NCBI GenBank assembly: GCA_000695325.1
Contig: AVPN01000958.1
Coordinates: forward strand, 3,693-32,025
Reading direction: 5' to 3'
DNA from: Pleurobrachia bachei
Taxonomy: Eukaryota > Ctenophora > Tentaculata > Cydippida > Pleurobrachiidae
Length of the DNA: 28,333 nt
Part shown: piece by piece, positions 1 through 8,920 of the stretch
Numbering within the stretch: position 1 is the stretch's first letter
Layout of the letters: every line of letters starts with the position of its first letter
Translations under genes and position numbers: made by a program
Notes under the pieces: model-generated
Told to the model about the DNA's origin: nothing
What the model saw: only the letters and a program-made list of their open reading frames with translations
Database searches by the model: none

Positions 1-213
1 TACAGGCGACAAGGTCCCCTGAGAAAGAAGAAGATTGGGGCTTACCATTACACCCCACCTGCTGTTCTAGAGAGGAAGAGGCAATTGGAGGACTGTGTGG
101 GAGTGAGCAAGGTATATTTTGACGGGCCGGTGAAAATGTTCTCTGTTAAGATGACTGACAATACGTTCAAGAGACGGATCACAAATGTGAATCAACTGAA
201 TGAGAAATCTTAG
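1..213 (+). CDS. LINE ORF1 protein, C-terminal fragment (copy A)
   Basis: Open from the first base to a TAG at 211-213 (70 residues). It matches the last 70 residues of the complete ORF1 at 5037-5768 with few replacements. It carries the basic RRQGPLRKKK stretch and the C-terminal end of the ORF1 nucleic-acid-binding region. The start lies upstream of the window. Confidence 0.85.
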   Translation, partial: YRRQGPLRKKKIGAYHYTPPAVLERKRQLEDCVGVSKVYFDGPVKMFSVKMTDNTFKRRITNVNQLNEKS

Positions 214-1036
214 TATTGTCTGTCTTTTTTAGTCCCTGCCTGATTGATCACGTGTCGTGTATATTGTATAGTACACTTGCAGGCAAGGGTAGTAGAGAGC
301 GAGGGAGAGAGAGCAATATTGCACCGCTTGTCACGTGATCGCACTCTTTATCCCTTATTTGGGAGACTGTTCTTCCTACACCTGGGGTGGAGCATGAAGG
401 GGTGGGTGCAGCTAATGTTTCTATTTTTAGCTGAACTGTGTTTTGTTTCTTTCTATAGATTCTCAGTTTTTACTCTCACAGTGAATGAATAAATTTAATT
501 TGATATTTACTCGTGTTTGTTAACTTGATCCCCAGTCCCCCTTGCTCCACCTTCCTCGCTGTTTACCCCGGCCCGCCCCTATCTTGCCCCCACCACTGTT
601 TTTACCTGTACACGGGTAGCCCCCCTTCTCGCCACTAATACCAATCTGTTTAGAGTTATATAGAGAGAGGATTGGAAATTGTACTTATGTCTCTAGATGT
701 GTTAACCAGGGGAATCTAGAAGGACCTGCGGACTTTGCGGCTTTCCTCGAACTGGTATGTGGCCTCGATGAGCCTGACAAGTACATGTGAAAGTAGCAGA
801 GTGAGACAAAGAAACGACACCTGTCTATCACTAACTCATCCCCTACGGTAACCCCAGCCGTTCTGCCCCTCCTCCCCCCTACCCATCCCTTGTGTGCTAT
901 TAGACCATTTGTTAATCTAGTCTGTATCATCATCTTTGCTACCAGCCGGAGAGATCATAGTACGTCCCATATTGTGATGTCTCTTTTCAACACACACTAA
1001 TTGAAAGAGTACGACAAACAGACATTGGGGTCATAA
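214..1036 (+). other. Inter-ORF spacer and ORF2 leader of LINE copy A
   Basis: Between the ORF1 stop and the open part of ORF2. It aligns with 5769-6660 of copy C and, from 405, with 8530 onward of copy D. It has a G/A-rich stretch (about 290-320), CACGTG E-boxes (249-254 and 332-337), an AATAAA near 487, and pyrimidine-rich C/T tracts (530-640). Two 50-base blocks (768-817 and 989-1038) are replaced by the non-reversed complement of the family sequence; this destroys the hydrophobic leader of ORF2 and puts an in-frame TAA at 1034. I do not see an independent gene here. Confidence 0.7.
768..817. other. 50-base block equal to the non-reversed complement of the LINE consensus (block A1)
   Basis: Aligned base for base to copy C positions 6383-6432, 49 of 50 positions are A-T or G-C complements in the same left-to-right order. 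Flanking bases align normally as identities. The reverse complement does not fit. Confidence 0.93.
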
Positions 1037-1038
1037 CG
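989..1038. other. 50-base block equal to the non-reversed complement of the LINE consensus (block A2)
   Basis: Aligned to copy C 6610-6659, 48 of 50 positions are same-order complements. The normal alignment resumes at 1039 with the codons for NPGP. The block covers the hydrophobic segment just before the endonuclease domain. Confidence 0.92.
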
Positions 1039-2405
1039 CAACCCTGGACCCCGTTCCCTGAGTGTGCTCTATAATAATGTTCGGGGCTTTGTTCACACTG
1101 CCAACCTTGGTCAGACCTCTCCTGACTTGGCTGTGAGCAAGGTTCTAGAATTCCAGGACTTCATCTACACTCACAAGCCTGACATCACAATCATTAACGA
1201 AACATGGTTGAAAAGCAGTATCAAGCCTAGTGAGATATTTCCTAATGGTTACAAAGTGTTCAGACTGGATCGTTGTGCTGCAACCCATCCCTTTGACCCA
1301 GATCAACCCAAGAAGTTTAGGGCCAACGGTGGTGGGGTGCTCATAGCGCATAGAGAAGACCTTTCTCTTTCTAGTTATAAGTTTGACCGCTTTAGTACCC
1401 AAGCAGAGATTCTCAGTGTTGTTTTCAACTGTAGTACCAACATCAGTTTCTGTATTACCACTTTGTACCGTGTTAGTTCGTTAAATTCTGTTAACCTGTC
1501 CAATGTTAAAAGTTATCTGTCGAACCTGGCCAAAACCAGGAGTTTCAAGCGGCATTTCCTAGTCGGTGACCTCAACCTGCCAGGGATCTCCTGGCCTGAT
1601 GGCGCCACTAAGAATGCAGAAGGTGAGTTTGTTGACTTTCTCTGTGGTGAACTAGGTCATTCCCAGCTGGTTATGTCCCCTACTCATGTCTCTGGTCACA
1701 CCTTAGATTTGTTGTTTACCAACTGCCCGGATCTCGTTAGTCAGTTGTCAGTTTGTGATGTGAATGAGGTGTGTTGTTCAGATCACTACGGGCTGAGATT
1801 TAATATAAATCTTAGTTTCAACCGGAGTAATCGTCCCGCCAGATTCCGTTATGACTTTAGAAAGTTCGACCCCGTTCCACTGAATGTCGCCCTTGGCATG
1901 GTGAACTGGGATCTGCTTATCAGTGATAACATTAACGATTCCTGGGAGAATGTGAGAAGAGTGATTGTTAGTCTGTGTGAGAAGTACATCCCCAAGAAGC
2001 GTGTGAGAGACCCTTTCACCCCGTCGTGGCATGATGATCGTGATGTGGTGAGAGCAAGAAACAGGAAGGAGACCCTGAGATCTCGTCTCAGTGTAAACCC
2101 TTCCCCTGAGAATAAGACAGCTTATTATGAGGCTAGAAAAAACCTTAAGAGGGTTATCTCATCTAGAATGAACGCCTATTTTGATGTTGATTCTGGGTGT
2201 GGTATCACCAAGAGGTTCTGGTCTCATATTAAGGTGTCCAGCAAGACCCTGCGGATCCCCGAGTGTGTGTTTAGTGACAGTGTGTATAGGTCTGACCCCT
2301 CTGGTAAGGCGAACCTGTTCAACAACCATCTTGTCTCACATTTCACTGCTCCTAGTAGCTACGATATTGAGGTAGATGAGTCTGAGAACTCTGTGTTCTT
2401 TACCC

Positions 2406-2455
2406 TATTGCTTCACATATGACGGGAACGTAGATAACTATCAAGATTCCGGACA
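2406..2455. other. 50-base block equal to the non-reversed complement of the LINE consensus (block A3)
   Basis: Aligned to copy D 10543-10592, all 50 positions are same-order complements. It introduces the in-frame TGA at 2420-2422. Confidence 0.95.
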
Positions 2456-2467
2456 GGGGATGATGGG

Positions 2468-2517
2468 TATGGACCGTCTCAGGAGTTTTTGACACGACCC
2501 AGAGAGTGAATGGGGGA
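2468..2517. other. 50-base block equal to the non-reversed complement of the LINE consensus (block A4)
   Basis: Aligned to copy D 10605-10654, 49 of 50 positions are same-order complements. Exactly 12 normal bases (2456-2467, GGGGATGATGGG) separate it from block A3. It introduces TGA at 2507-2509. Confidence 0.95.
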
Positions 2518-3538
2518 TTGGTTACTTTATAACAATTGTGCTAGGGTTGGTACATTTCCCGACGCTTGGAAGCTTGCTTCAATAGTACCTGTCTTTAAAA
2601 AGGGAGATCGGAGAGACGTGGCTAACTATAGACCCATATCTCTACTTTCTCTTGTTTCGAAGGTCCTGGAGAAGCTTGTCAAGCCTAGGATTCTAGATGT
2701 CTGTTCCCCTCACCTAGACCCCCGTCAGCATGGTTTTCTAGGAGGTAGATCCTGTACCACACAACTCATCCCATTCACCCACAATCTGGCAGAAGCTTTA
2801 GATGCGAGGGCACGGGTAGATGTTGTTTACTTTGACTTCTCCCGTGCCTTCGATTCTTGTAACCATGATTTGATACTGAGTAAGCTGAAGCTGGGTTTTG
2901 GTGTGGGCGGTCAGTTGCTGGGACTCATTAGGAGCTACCTGAAGGGTAGATGTCAGAAAGTTGTTATTGATGGTGAGAGCTCTGATATCCTTCCGGTGGC
3001 CTCTGGTGTACCCCAGGGATCCATCCTTGGGCCTATTTTGTTCGTCTTGTTTATTAATGATATTTTTAACCAAACCTCACCTGGGACTAACATTTCCCTG
3101 TACGCTGATGACACCAAGATCTGGCGCAGAATAGACAGCATGAGTGATCACTCTGAACTTCAGAAGTCAATTGATGCTTTGTATGATTGGTCAATTCGGA
3201 GCATGATGCGCTTCCATCCTGCTAAGTGCCAGGTTTTGAGTGTCATCAACCCTACCACCCAGTCATCTAACCCATTCAGTAGCCTCCCCTTCCACAAATA
3301 CTTTTATTCTCTTGGAGGGGTGACTCTGGAGTATGTCGCTAACCAACGTGACCTGGGTATTGTCATCAACAGCACTTTAGATTTCAACTCTCACTGTGAC
3401 TCTATTATCACATCCATGTCGTTTAAGTTCAACCTGCTCCGCAGAACTTGTTATTTCCTCAATAGGAGTTCTTGTAAGAGAACACTGTATCTGTCCATGG
3501 TGAGATCGTTAGTTGAGCACTGTAATCAGGTCTGGTCG

Positions 3539-4837
3539 GCCACTAATACCAATCTGTTTAGAGTTATATAGAGAGAGGATTGGAAAGTGTGTTTATGTCT
3601 CTAGATGTGTTAACCTGGGGAATCTAGAAGGACCTGCGGACTTTGTGGCTTTCCTCGAACTGGTATGTGGCCTCATACTCGGACTGTTCATGTACACTTT
3701 TATCGTCTCACTCTGTTTCTTTGCTCACCTGTCTATCACTAACCCATCCCCCACGGTAACCCCAGCCGTCCTACCCCTCCTCCCTCCTACCCATCCCCTG
3801 TGTGCTATTAGACCGTTTGTTAACCTAGTATGTATTCTCATCTTTGCCACCAGCCAGGCACAGAGAGATCACAGTACGTCCCATATTGTGACTTGTCTTT
3901 TTTTGTGTGTGATAAACTTTCTCATGTTGTTTGTCTGTAACCCCAGTATTGCCAACCCAGGACCTCGTTCTCTGAGTGTACTGTATAATAATGTTCGGGG
4001 CTTTGTCCACACTGCTAACCTCAGTCAGACCTCTCCTGACCTGGCCGTGTGCAAAGTTCTAGAATTCCAGGACTTCATCTATACTCACAAGCCTGACATC
4101 ATAATCATTAACGAGACATGGTTGAAAAGCAGTATCAAGCATAGTGAGATATTTCCTAATGGTTACAAAGTGTTCAGACTGGATCGCTGTGCTGCAACCC
4201 ATCCCTTTGACCCCGATCAACCCAAGAAGTTTAGGGCCAACGGTGGTGGGGTGCTCATAGCGCATAGGGAAAATCTTTCTCTTTCTAGTTATAAGTTTGA
4301 CCGCTTTAGTACCCAAGCAGAGATTCTCAGTGTTGTTTTCAACTGTAGTACCAACATCAGTTTCTGTATCACCACTTTGTACCGTGTTAGTTCGTTAACG
4401 TCTGATAACCTGTCCAATGTTAAAAGTTATTTGTTGAACCTGGCCAAAACCAGGAGTTTCAAGCGGCATTTCCTAGTCGGCGACCTCAACCTGCCAGGGA
4501 TCTCCTGGCCTGATGGCGCCACTAAGAATGCTCTTGAAGGTGAGTTTGTTGACTTTCTCTGTGGTGAACTAGGTCATTCCCAGCTGGTTATGTCCCCTAC
4601 TCATGTCTCTGGTCACACCTTAGATTTGTTGTTTACCAACTGCCCGGATCTCGTTAGTCAGTTGTCAGTATGTGATGTGAATGAAGTGTGTTGCTCAGAT
4701 CACTACGGGATGAGGTTTAATATCATTCTAAGTTTCAACCGTAGTAGCCGTCCTGCCAGATTTCGTTATGATTTCAGAAAGTTCGAACCCGTTCCACTGA
4801 ATGTCGCCCTTGGCATGGTGAACTGGGATCGGCTTAT
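3539..4837 (+). mobile_element. LINE copy B: ORF2 leader and endonuclease fragment
   Basis: It begins inside the inter-ORF spacer (the sequence matching 6246 of copy C) and ends in ORF2 just after the residues NWDRLI, before the reverse transcriptase. It is nearly identical to copy C over its whole length, with only a handful of substitutions after about 4590. The reading frame is open from the junction with copy A through 4874. It has the hydrophobic leader, NPGP, and the endonuclease motifs INETWLK, GDLNLPG and SDHYG. Both ends are abrupt joins to other LINE pieces, with no target-site duplication seen. Confidence 0.85.
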
Positions 4838-5036
4838 ATGTCTCGCAGTTGTTTTATGTATCTTTCCAAGTTGAAACCTATCACTAACTCAACAATTTGC
4901 AATTGCCATCGTACGATTTGCAATTGCCATCGTACGATTTGCAATTGCCATCGTACATTTTGTGCCGTTTTTTGTGCTCCCGATACAACCACCTTCAACC
5001 ACCCCCAACTTATTCCTGCCACCTTGATTAACTAAC
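4838..5036 (+). promoter_or_regulatory. Probable LINE 5' leader / internal promoter region
   Basis: About 200 bases upstream of the intact ORF1, with three perfect-phase copies of a 21-base repeat (4894-4956) and then a C-rich stretch before the ATG. Many LINEs keep their promoter in the 5' leader; a promoter role here is inferred from position only. The exact first base of the element is set by the join with copy B and may not be the true transcription start. Confidence 0.45.
4894..4956 (+). repeat. Three tandem copies of a 21-base unit in the LINE 5' leader
   Basis: The unit is (G/A)ATTTGCAATTGCCATCGTAC, at 4894-4914, 4915-4935 and 4936-4956. The only difference is the first base of unit 1. 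It contains the palindrome GCAATTGC, and each unit boundary forms a second one, TCGTACGA. Confidence 0.93.
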
Positions 5037-5768
5037 ATGGCCACTGCTACCCGTATTAATTCTGAAACCAGGGCCTTTCTTGACCTAGACCAGTCAAAGG
5101 TGTTGGCTGAGTCCAAAAAACTTGCTGATAAACATGGAGATCTTGCCGTAGTTTTCAGTGTTCTGTATTTTGCCATCGCGGAAGTCCGAAATGAGAATGC
5201 TGAACTCAAGAACACCGTTGTTGAGCTTCAGAAGAGTAATGCAGCTCTTGTGACTCGATTGGAGTCGTTTGAACCTCCTGTCCCCACTGGCCAGACCAGC
5301 GACCCCTCCCTTGAGGACCGCCTACTGAAGTCTGAGTCCTACTCAGGGAGATCGACTACCATCCTAACCGGGATAAAGGAGGACCCCAGCGAGGACATCA
5401 CTGAGGTGGTGACCAAGCATGTTAGGGAGATAATCCCCGACTTCACGTCCAGCCGGATATCAACTGTTCACCGGAATAAATTGAAGGATCCAGCTAAACC
5501 CCGCTCAGTCACTGTTGTTTTTAGTCATATCCGGGATAAGGACATTGTTTCCGACTACAGGCGACAAGGTCCCCTGAGAAAGAAGAAGATTGGGGCTTAC
5601 CACTATGCCCCACCTGCTGTTCTGGAGAGGAAGAGGCAACTGGAGGATTGTGTGGGAGTGAGCAAAGTGTATTTTGACGGGCCGGTGAAGATGTTCTCTG
5701 TTAAGATGTCTGATAACACGGTCAAGAGACGGATCACAAATGTGAATCAACTGAATGAGAGATCTTAA
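5037..5768 (+). CDS. LINE ORF1 protein (coiled coil + RRM-like, nucleic-acid binding)
   Basis: 243 residues starting MATATRINSETRAFLD. Residues about 45-85 form a heptad-like stretch (IAEVRNENAELKNTVVELQK) that should make a coiled coil for oligomerisation. Residues about 95-185 resemble the RRM-like core of L1-type ORF1 proteins (SGRSTTILTGI, then ISTVHRNKL, then RSVTVVF). The basic stretch RRQGPLRKKKIGAYHY and the tail resemble the C-terminal domain. ORF1 proteins of this kind coat the element RNA and act as chaperones; that role is family knowledge. The ATG is preceded by AACATGG, an acceptable initiation context. Intact, unlike ORF2 in the same copy. Confidence 0.85.
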   Translation: MATATRINSETRAFLDLDQSKVLAESKKLADKHGDLAVVFSVLYFAIAEVRNENAELKNTVVELQKSNAALVTRLESFEPPVPTGQTSDPSLEDRLLKSESYSGRSTTILTGIKEDPSEDITEVVTKHVREIIPDFTSSRISTVHRNKLKDPAKPRSVTVVFSHIRDKDIVSDYRRQGPLRKKKIGAYHYAPPAVLERKRQLEDCVGVSKVYFDGPVKMFSVKMSDNTVKRRITNVNQLNERS

Positions 5769-6396
5769 TATTGACTGTCTTTTTTAGTCCCTGCCTGATT
5801 GATCACGTGTCGTGTATATTGTATAGTACACTTGCAGGCAAGGGTTGTAGAGAGCGAGGGAGAGAGAGAGCACTATTGCACCGCTTGTCACGTGATCGAA
5901 CTCTTTATCCCTTATTTGGGAGACTGTTCTTCCTAAACCAGGGAGGGAGTAGAGAGGGGAGAGTGCAGCATAATAAAGCATCTATTTTTAGCTGAACTGC
6001 ATGTTTGTTACTGTTCTGGTAACAACTCTAGATTCTCTGTTTTTACCCTCATAGTGATTGAATATTTATCTTTATATTTATTTGGGTTTGTTTACCTGAT
6101 CCCCACTTGATTCCCCACTCTCTGGTTTGTCCACCAGCTGGTGGTTTCCCAAACTCTTTGCTCTTTCAACCTCGCTGTTTACCCCGCCCCCCCCCCTTTT
6201 GCTTACCCCACTGTTTTTACCTGTACACGGGTAGCCCCCCTTCTCGCCACTAATACCAATCTGTTTAGAGTTATATAGAGAGAGGATTGGAAAGTGTGTT
6301 TATGTCTCTAGATGTGTTAACCTGGGGAATCTAGAAGGACCTGCGGACTTTGTGGCTTTCCTCGAACTGGTATGTGGCCTCATACTCGGACTGTTC
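5769..6396 (+). other. Inter-ORF spacer of LINE copy C
   Basis: It holds two E-boxes in mirrored context (ATCACGTG at 5802-5809 and CACGTGAT at 5890-5897), a G/A-rich run between them, an AATAAA near 5972, and C-rich tracts at 6180-6240. The ORF2 frame is already open from about 6235 but has no ATG before 6397. How ORF2 is translated (reinitiation, splicing or a separate transcript) cannot be told from sequence. Confidence 0.6.
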
Positions 6397-7983
6397 ATGT
6401 ACACTTTTATCGTCTCACTCTGTTTCTTTGCTCACCTGTCTATCACTAACCCATCCCCCACGGTAACCCCAGCCGTCCTACCCCTCCTCCCTCCTACCCA
6501 TCCCCTGTGTGCTATTAGACCGTTTGTTAACCTAGTATGTATTCTCATCTTTGCCACCAGCCAGGCACAGAGAGATCACAGTACGTCCCATATTGTGACT
6601 TGTCTTTTTTTGTGTGTGATAAACTTTCTCATGTTGTTTGTCTGTAACCCCAGTATTGCCAACCCAGGACCTCGTTCTCTGAGTGTACTGTATAATAATG
6701 TTCGGGGCTTTGTCCACACTGCTAACCTCAGTCAGACCTCTCCTGACCTGGCCGTGTGCAAAGTTCTAGAATTCCAGGACTTCATCTATACTCACAAGCC
6801 TGACATCATAATCATTAACGAGACATGGTTGAAAAGCAGTATCAAGCATAGTGAGATATTTCCTAATGGTTACAAAGTGTTCAGACTGGATCGCTGTGCT
6901 GCAACCCATCCCTTTGACCCCGATCAACCCAAGAAGTTTAGGGCCAACGGTGGTGGGGTGCTCATAGCGCATAGGGAAAATCTTTCTCTTTCTAGTTATA
7001 AGTTTGACCGCTTTAGTACCCAAGCAGAGATTCTCAGTGTTGTTTTCAACTGTAGTACCAACATCAGTTTCTGTATCACCACTTTGTACCGTGTTAGTTC
7101 GTTAACGTCTGATAACCTGTCCAATGTTAAAAGTTATTTGTTGAACCTGGCCAAAACCAGGAGTTTCAAGCGGCATTTCCTAGTCGGCGACCTCAACCTG
7201 CCAGGGATCTCCTGGCCTGATGGCGCCACTAAGAATGCTCTTGAAGGTGAGTTTGTTGACTTTCTCTGTGGTGAACTAGGTCATTCCCAGCTAGTTATGT
7301 CCCCTACACATGTCTCTGGTAACACCTTAGATTTGTTGTTCACCAACTGCCCGGATCTCGTTAGTCAGTTGTCAGTATGTGATGTGAATGAAGTGTGTTG
7401 CTCAGATCACTACGGGATGAGGTTTAATATCATTCTAAGTTTCAACCGTAGTAGCCGTCCTGCCAGATTTCGTTATGATTTCAGAAAGTTCGACCCCGTT
7501 CCACTGAATGTCGCCCTTGGCATGGTGAACTGGGATCGGCTTATCAGTGATAACATTAACGATTCCTGGGAGAATGTGCGAAGAGTGATTGTTAGTCTGT
7601 GCGAGAAGTACATCCCCAAGAAGCGTGTGAGAGACCCTTTCACCCCGTCGTGGCATGATGATCGTGATGTGGTGAGAGCAAGAAACAGGAAGGAGACCCT
7701 GAGATCTCGTCTCAGTGTAAACCCTTCCCCTGAGAATAAGACAGCTTATTATGAGGCTAGAAAAAACCTTAAGAGGGTTATCTCATCTAGAATGAACGAC
7801 TTTTTTGATGTTGATTCTGGGTGTGGTATCACCAAGAGGTTCTGGTCTCATGTTAAGTTGTCCAGTAAGACCCTGCGTATCCCCGAGAATGTGTTTAGTG
7901 ACGGTGTGTATAGGTCTGATCCCTCTGGTAAGGCGAACCTGTTCAACAAAGAGCCTGAGCGTGAGTCTGAAATCCAGCCTTAG
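6397..7983 (+). pseudogene. LINE ORF2, leader + endonuclease only (copy C)
   Basis: From ATG 6397 the protein begins with hydrophobic segments (MYTFIVSLCFFAHL; VTCLFLCVINFLMLFV) ending at the residues IANPGPRSLSVLYNNVRG. Then comes a full APE-type endonuclease with INETWLK, NGGGVLIAHR, TTLYR, HFLVGDLNLPG and CSDHYG, and the linker to about residue 517. LINE coding stops at 7949; eleven foreign residues follow to TAG 7981-7983. The reverse transcriptase is missing, so the copy is dead for transposition by its own ORF2. The NPGP recalls the core of 2A ribosome-skipping peptides of some LINEs, but the preceding D-x-E is absent. Confidence 0.85.
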
Positions 7984-8192
7984 TCTAGTATGGGAGTGTG
8001 GCTAACTAAGAGACTGGCGACTCAATGTGTCCTGAGACTCTGTAATAGATAGAGTTGAGTGAGTCCTGAGCCAGATGTTCAGTTGAGTACTGCCTGCATA
8101 GAGGTGAGACTGTTTGAGTGTTTATCTGCGTTATTGTGAGGTTGCGTGTTGTTGATAGTCAGAAAGAAGTAAGAACTACTGCAATACGCACA

Positions 8193-8382
8193 ATACATGA
8201 CACAAATCATTGCTAGGGGAGGGCCTCTCTTCCGACTATGGCTTATTTGGACACATGACACGAATCACTATAATAAGGGGAGGGTGATTCGGTGTCTCTA
8301 CCGCCTATAGGTAGAGAAGATACGTGAAACGAAACACTTAGGGGAGGAAGATTCGGTCTATCTCCCGCTTTAGTCTAATTGG
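8193..8382 (+). repeat. Three diverged tandem units of about 58-69 bases
   Basis: Units start at 8193, 8251 and 8320 with ATACATGACACAAATCA, ACACATGACACGAATCA and ATACGTGAAACGAAACA. Each continues with an AGGGGAGG motif and a C/T-rich stretch. A fourth, weaker start (ATATGTGATA) is at 8383. Confidence 0.7.
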
Positions 8383-8401
8383 ATATGTGATATATTTATC
8401 G

Positions 8402-8514
8402 AAGGCAAAACTGCGGTTTACCCCTGGTGTTGACAGTTTTGCCTTGGGTCAGTTTTGCCTTTCCTTTGATTCTAATAAGGTAATTTAGAGTAAAGGCAAA
8501 ACTGACCCAAGGCA
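8402..8514. repeat. Nested inverted repeats (hairpin)
   Basis: A perfect 23-base inverted pair, 8440-8462 and 8492-8514, has a 29-base loop. The left arm overlaps a second 12-base inverted pair (8402-8413 with 8434-8445). The shared core is GGCAAAACTG. The sequence can therefore fold in two competing ways. Confidence 0.9.
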
Positions 8515-8870
8515 TTATCGTACGTAATCGTGGGTGCAGCTAATGTTTCTATTTTTAGCTGAACTGTGTTTTGTTTCTTTCTATAGATTCTCAGTTTTTA
8601 CTCTCACAGTGAATGAATAAATTTAATTTGATATTTACTCGTGTTTGTTAACTTGATCCCCAGTCCCCCTTGCTCCACCTTCCTCGCTGTTTACCCCGGC
8701 CCGCCCCTATCTTGCCCCCACCACTGTTTTTACCTGTACACGGGTAGCCCCCCTTCTCGCCACTAATACCAATCTGTTTAGAGTTATATAGAGAGAGGAT
8801 TGGAAAGTGTGTTTATGTCTCTAGATGTGTTAACCTGGGGAATCTAGAAGGACCTGCGGACTTTGTGGCT

Positions 8871-8920
8871 AAGGAGCTTGACCATACACCGGAGTATGAG
8901 CCTGACAAGTACATGTGAAA
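8871..8920. other. 50-base block equal to the non-reversed complement of the LINE consensus (block D1)
   Basis: Aligned to copy C 6358-6407, all 50 positions are same-order complements, with identity on both sides. It removes the ATG equivalent to 6397 and gives an in-frame TGA at 8917-8919. It overlaps by 25 positions the segment affected in block A1 but has different limits. Confidence 0.96.

Larger units (their letters stand above)
1..3538 (+). mobile_element. LINE copy A (CR1/L2-type), both ends incomplete
   Basis: Non-LTR retrotransposon with the order ORF1 tail, spacer, ORF2. It enters the window inside ORF1 and stops abruptly at 3538 in ORF2, just after the residues CNQVWS. There the sequence jumps back to a spacer sequence (3539) that belongs to another copy. 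Compared with copies C and D it is the most diverged family member, with scattered substitutions of a few percent by eye. Its ORF2 frame is open from 1037 to 3538 except inside two blocks at 2406-2517 that are replaced by their non-reversed complement; two further blocks lie in the upstream leader (768-817 and 989-1038). Family placement rests on the APE-type endonuclease, the reverse transcriptase with YADD, and the two-ORF layout. Confidence 0.9.
1037..3538 (+). pseudogene. LINE ORF2 (endonuclease + reverse transcriptase), copy A, interrupted
   Basis: One frame carries an APE-like endonuclease (INETWLK with the catalytic Glu, HFLVGDLNLPG, CSDHYG with the SDH triad) and then a reverse transcriptase (KGDRRDVANYRPISL, QHGFLGGRS, YFDFSRAFDS, GVPQGSILGP, YADD at about 3100). 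The two halves are in the same frame. They are separated only by blocks 2406-2455 and 2468-2517, whose complemented sequence gives TGA at 2420 and TGA at 2507. The 3' part after the RT palm/thumb is missing, because the copy ends at 3538. It would nick target DNA and prime reverse transcription there, but this copy cannot make a whole protein. Confidence 0.88.
4838..7949 (+). mobile_element. LINE copy C: 5' leader, ORF1, spacer, endonuclease half of ORF2
   Basis: The most complete 5' half of the family in the window. Sequence 4838-5036 is present only here and looks like the element's 5' leader. ORF1 is intact (5037-5768), followed by a spacer of about 630 bases and ORF2 from ATG 6397. LINE similarity stops at 7949, within the codons for NLFNN, where unrelated sequence begins. 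The spacer differs from copies A and D around 5960-6190, including an extra segment near 6108-6170, so two spacer subtypes exist in one locus. Confidence 0.88.
7950..8529. other. Non-LINE stretch between copies C and D
   Basis: No coding potential that I recognise. It contains three diverged tandem units (8193-8382) and a nested hairpin (8402-8514). It may be a remnant of a non-autonomous DNA element or host DNA caught between LINE pieces. No match elsewhere in the window except the short motif GGCAAAACTG, also seen as an inverted pair near 17752-17797. Confidence 0.5.

Noticed and set aside
1145-1402. Antisense open frames recurring in each LINE copy (for example 1145-1402 and 4059-4316)
   Set aside because: They are shadows of the conserved endonuclease frame, with no own signal.
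768-2517. Small inversions as the cause of the odd blocks in LINE copy A
   Set aside because: Reverse complements of the blocks do not align to the sister copies; only the same-order complement does, and plain reversal does not fit either.
4894-4956. CRISPR-like array
   Set aside because: The 21-base units are directly adjacent with no spacers, in a eukaryotic LINE leader.
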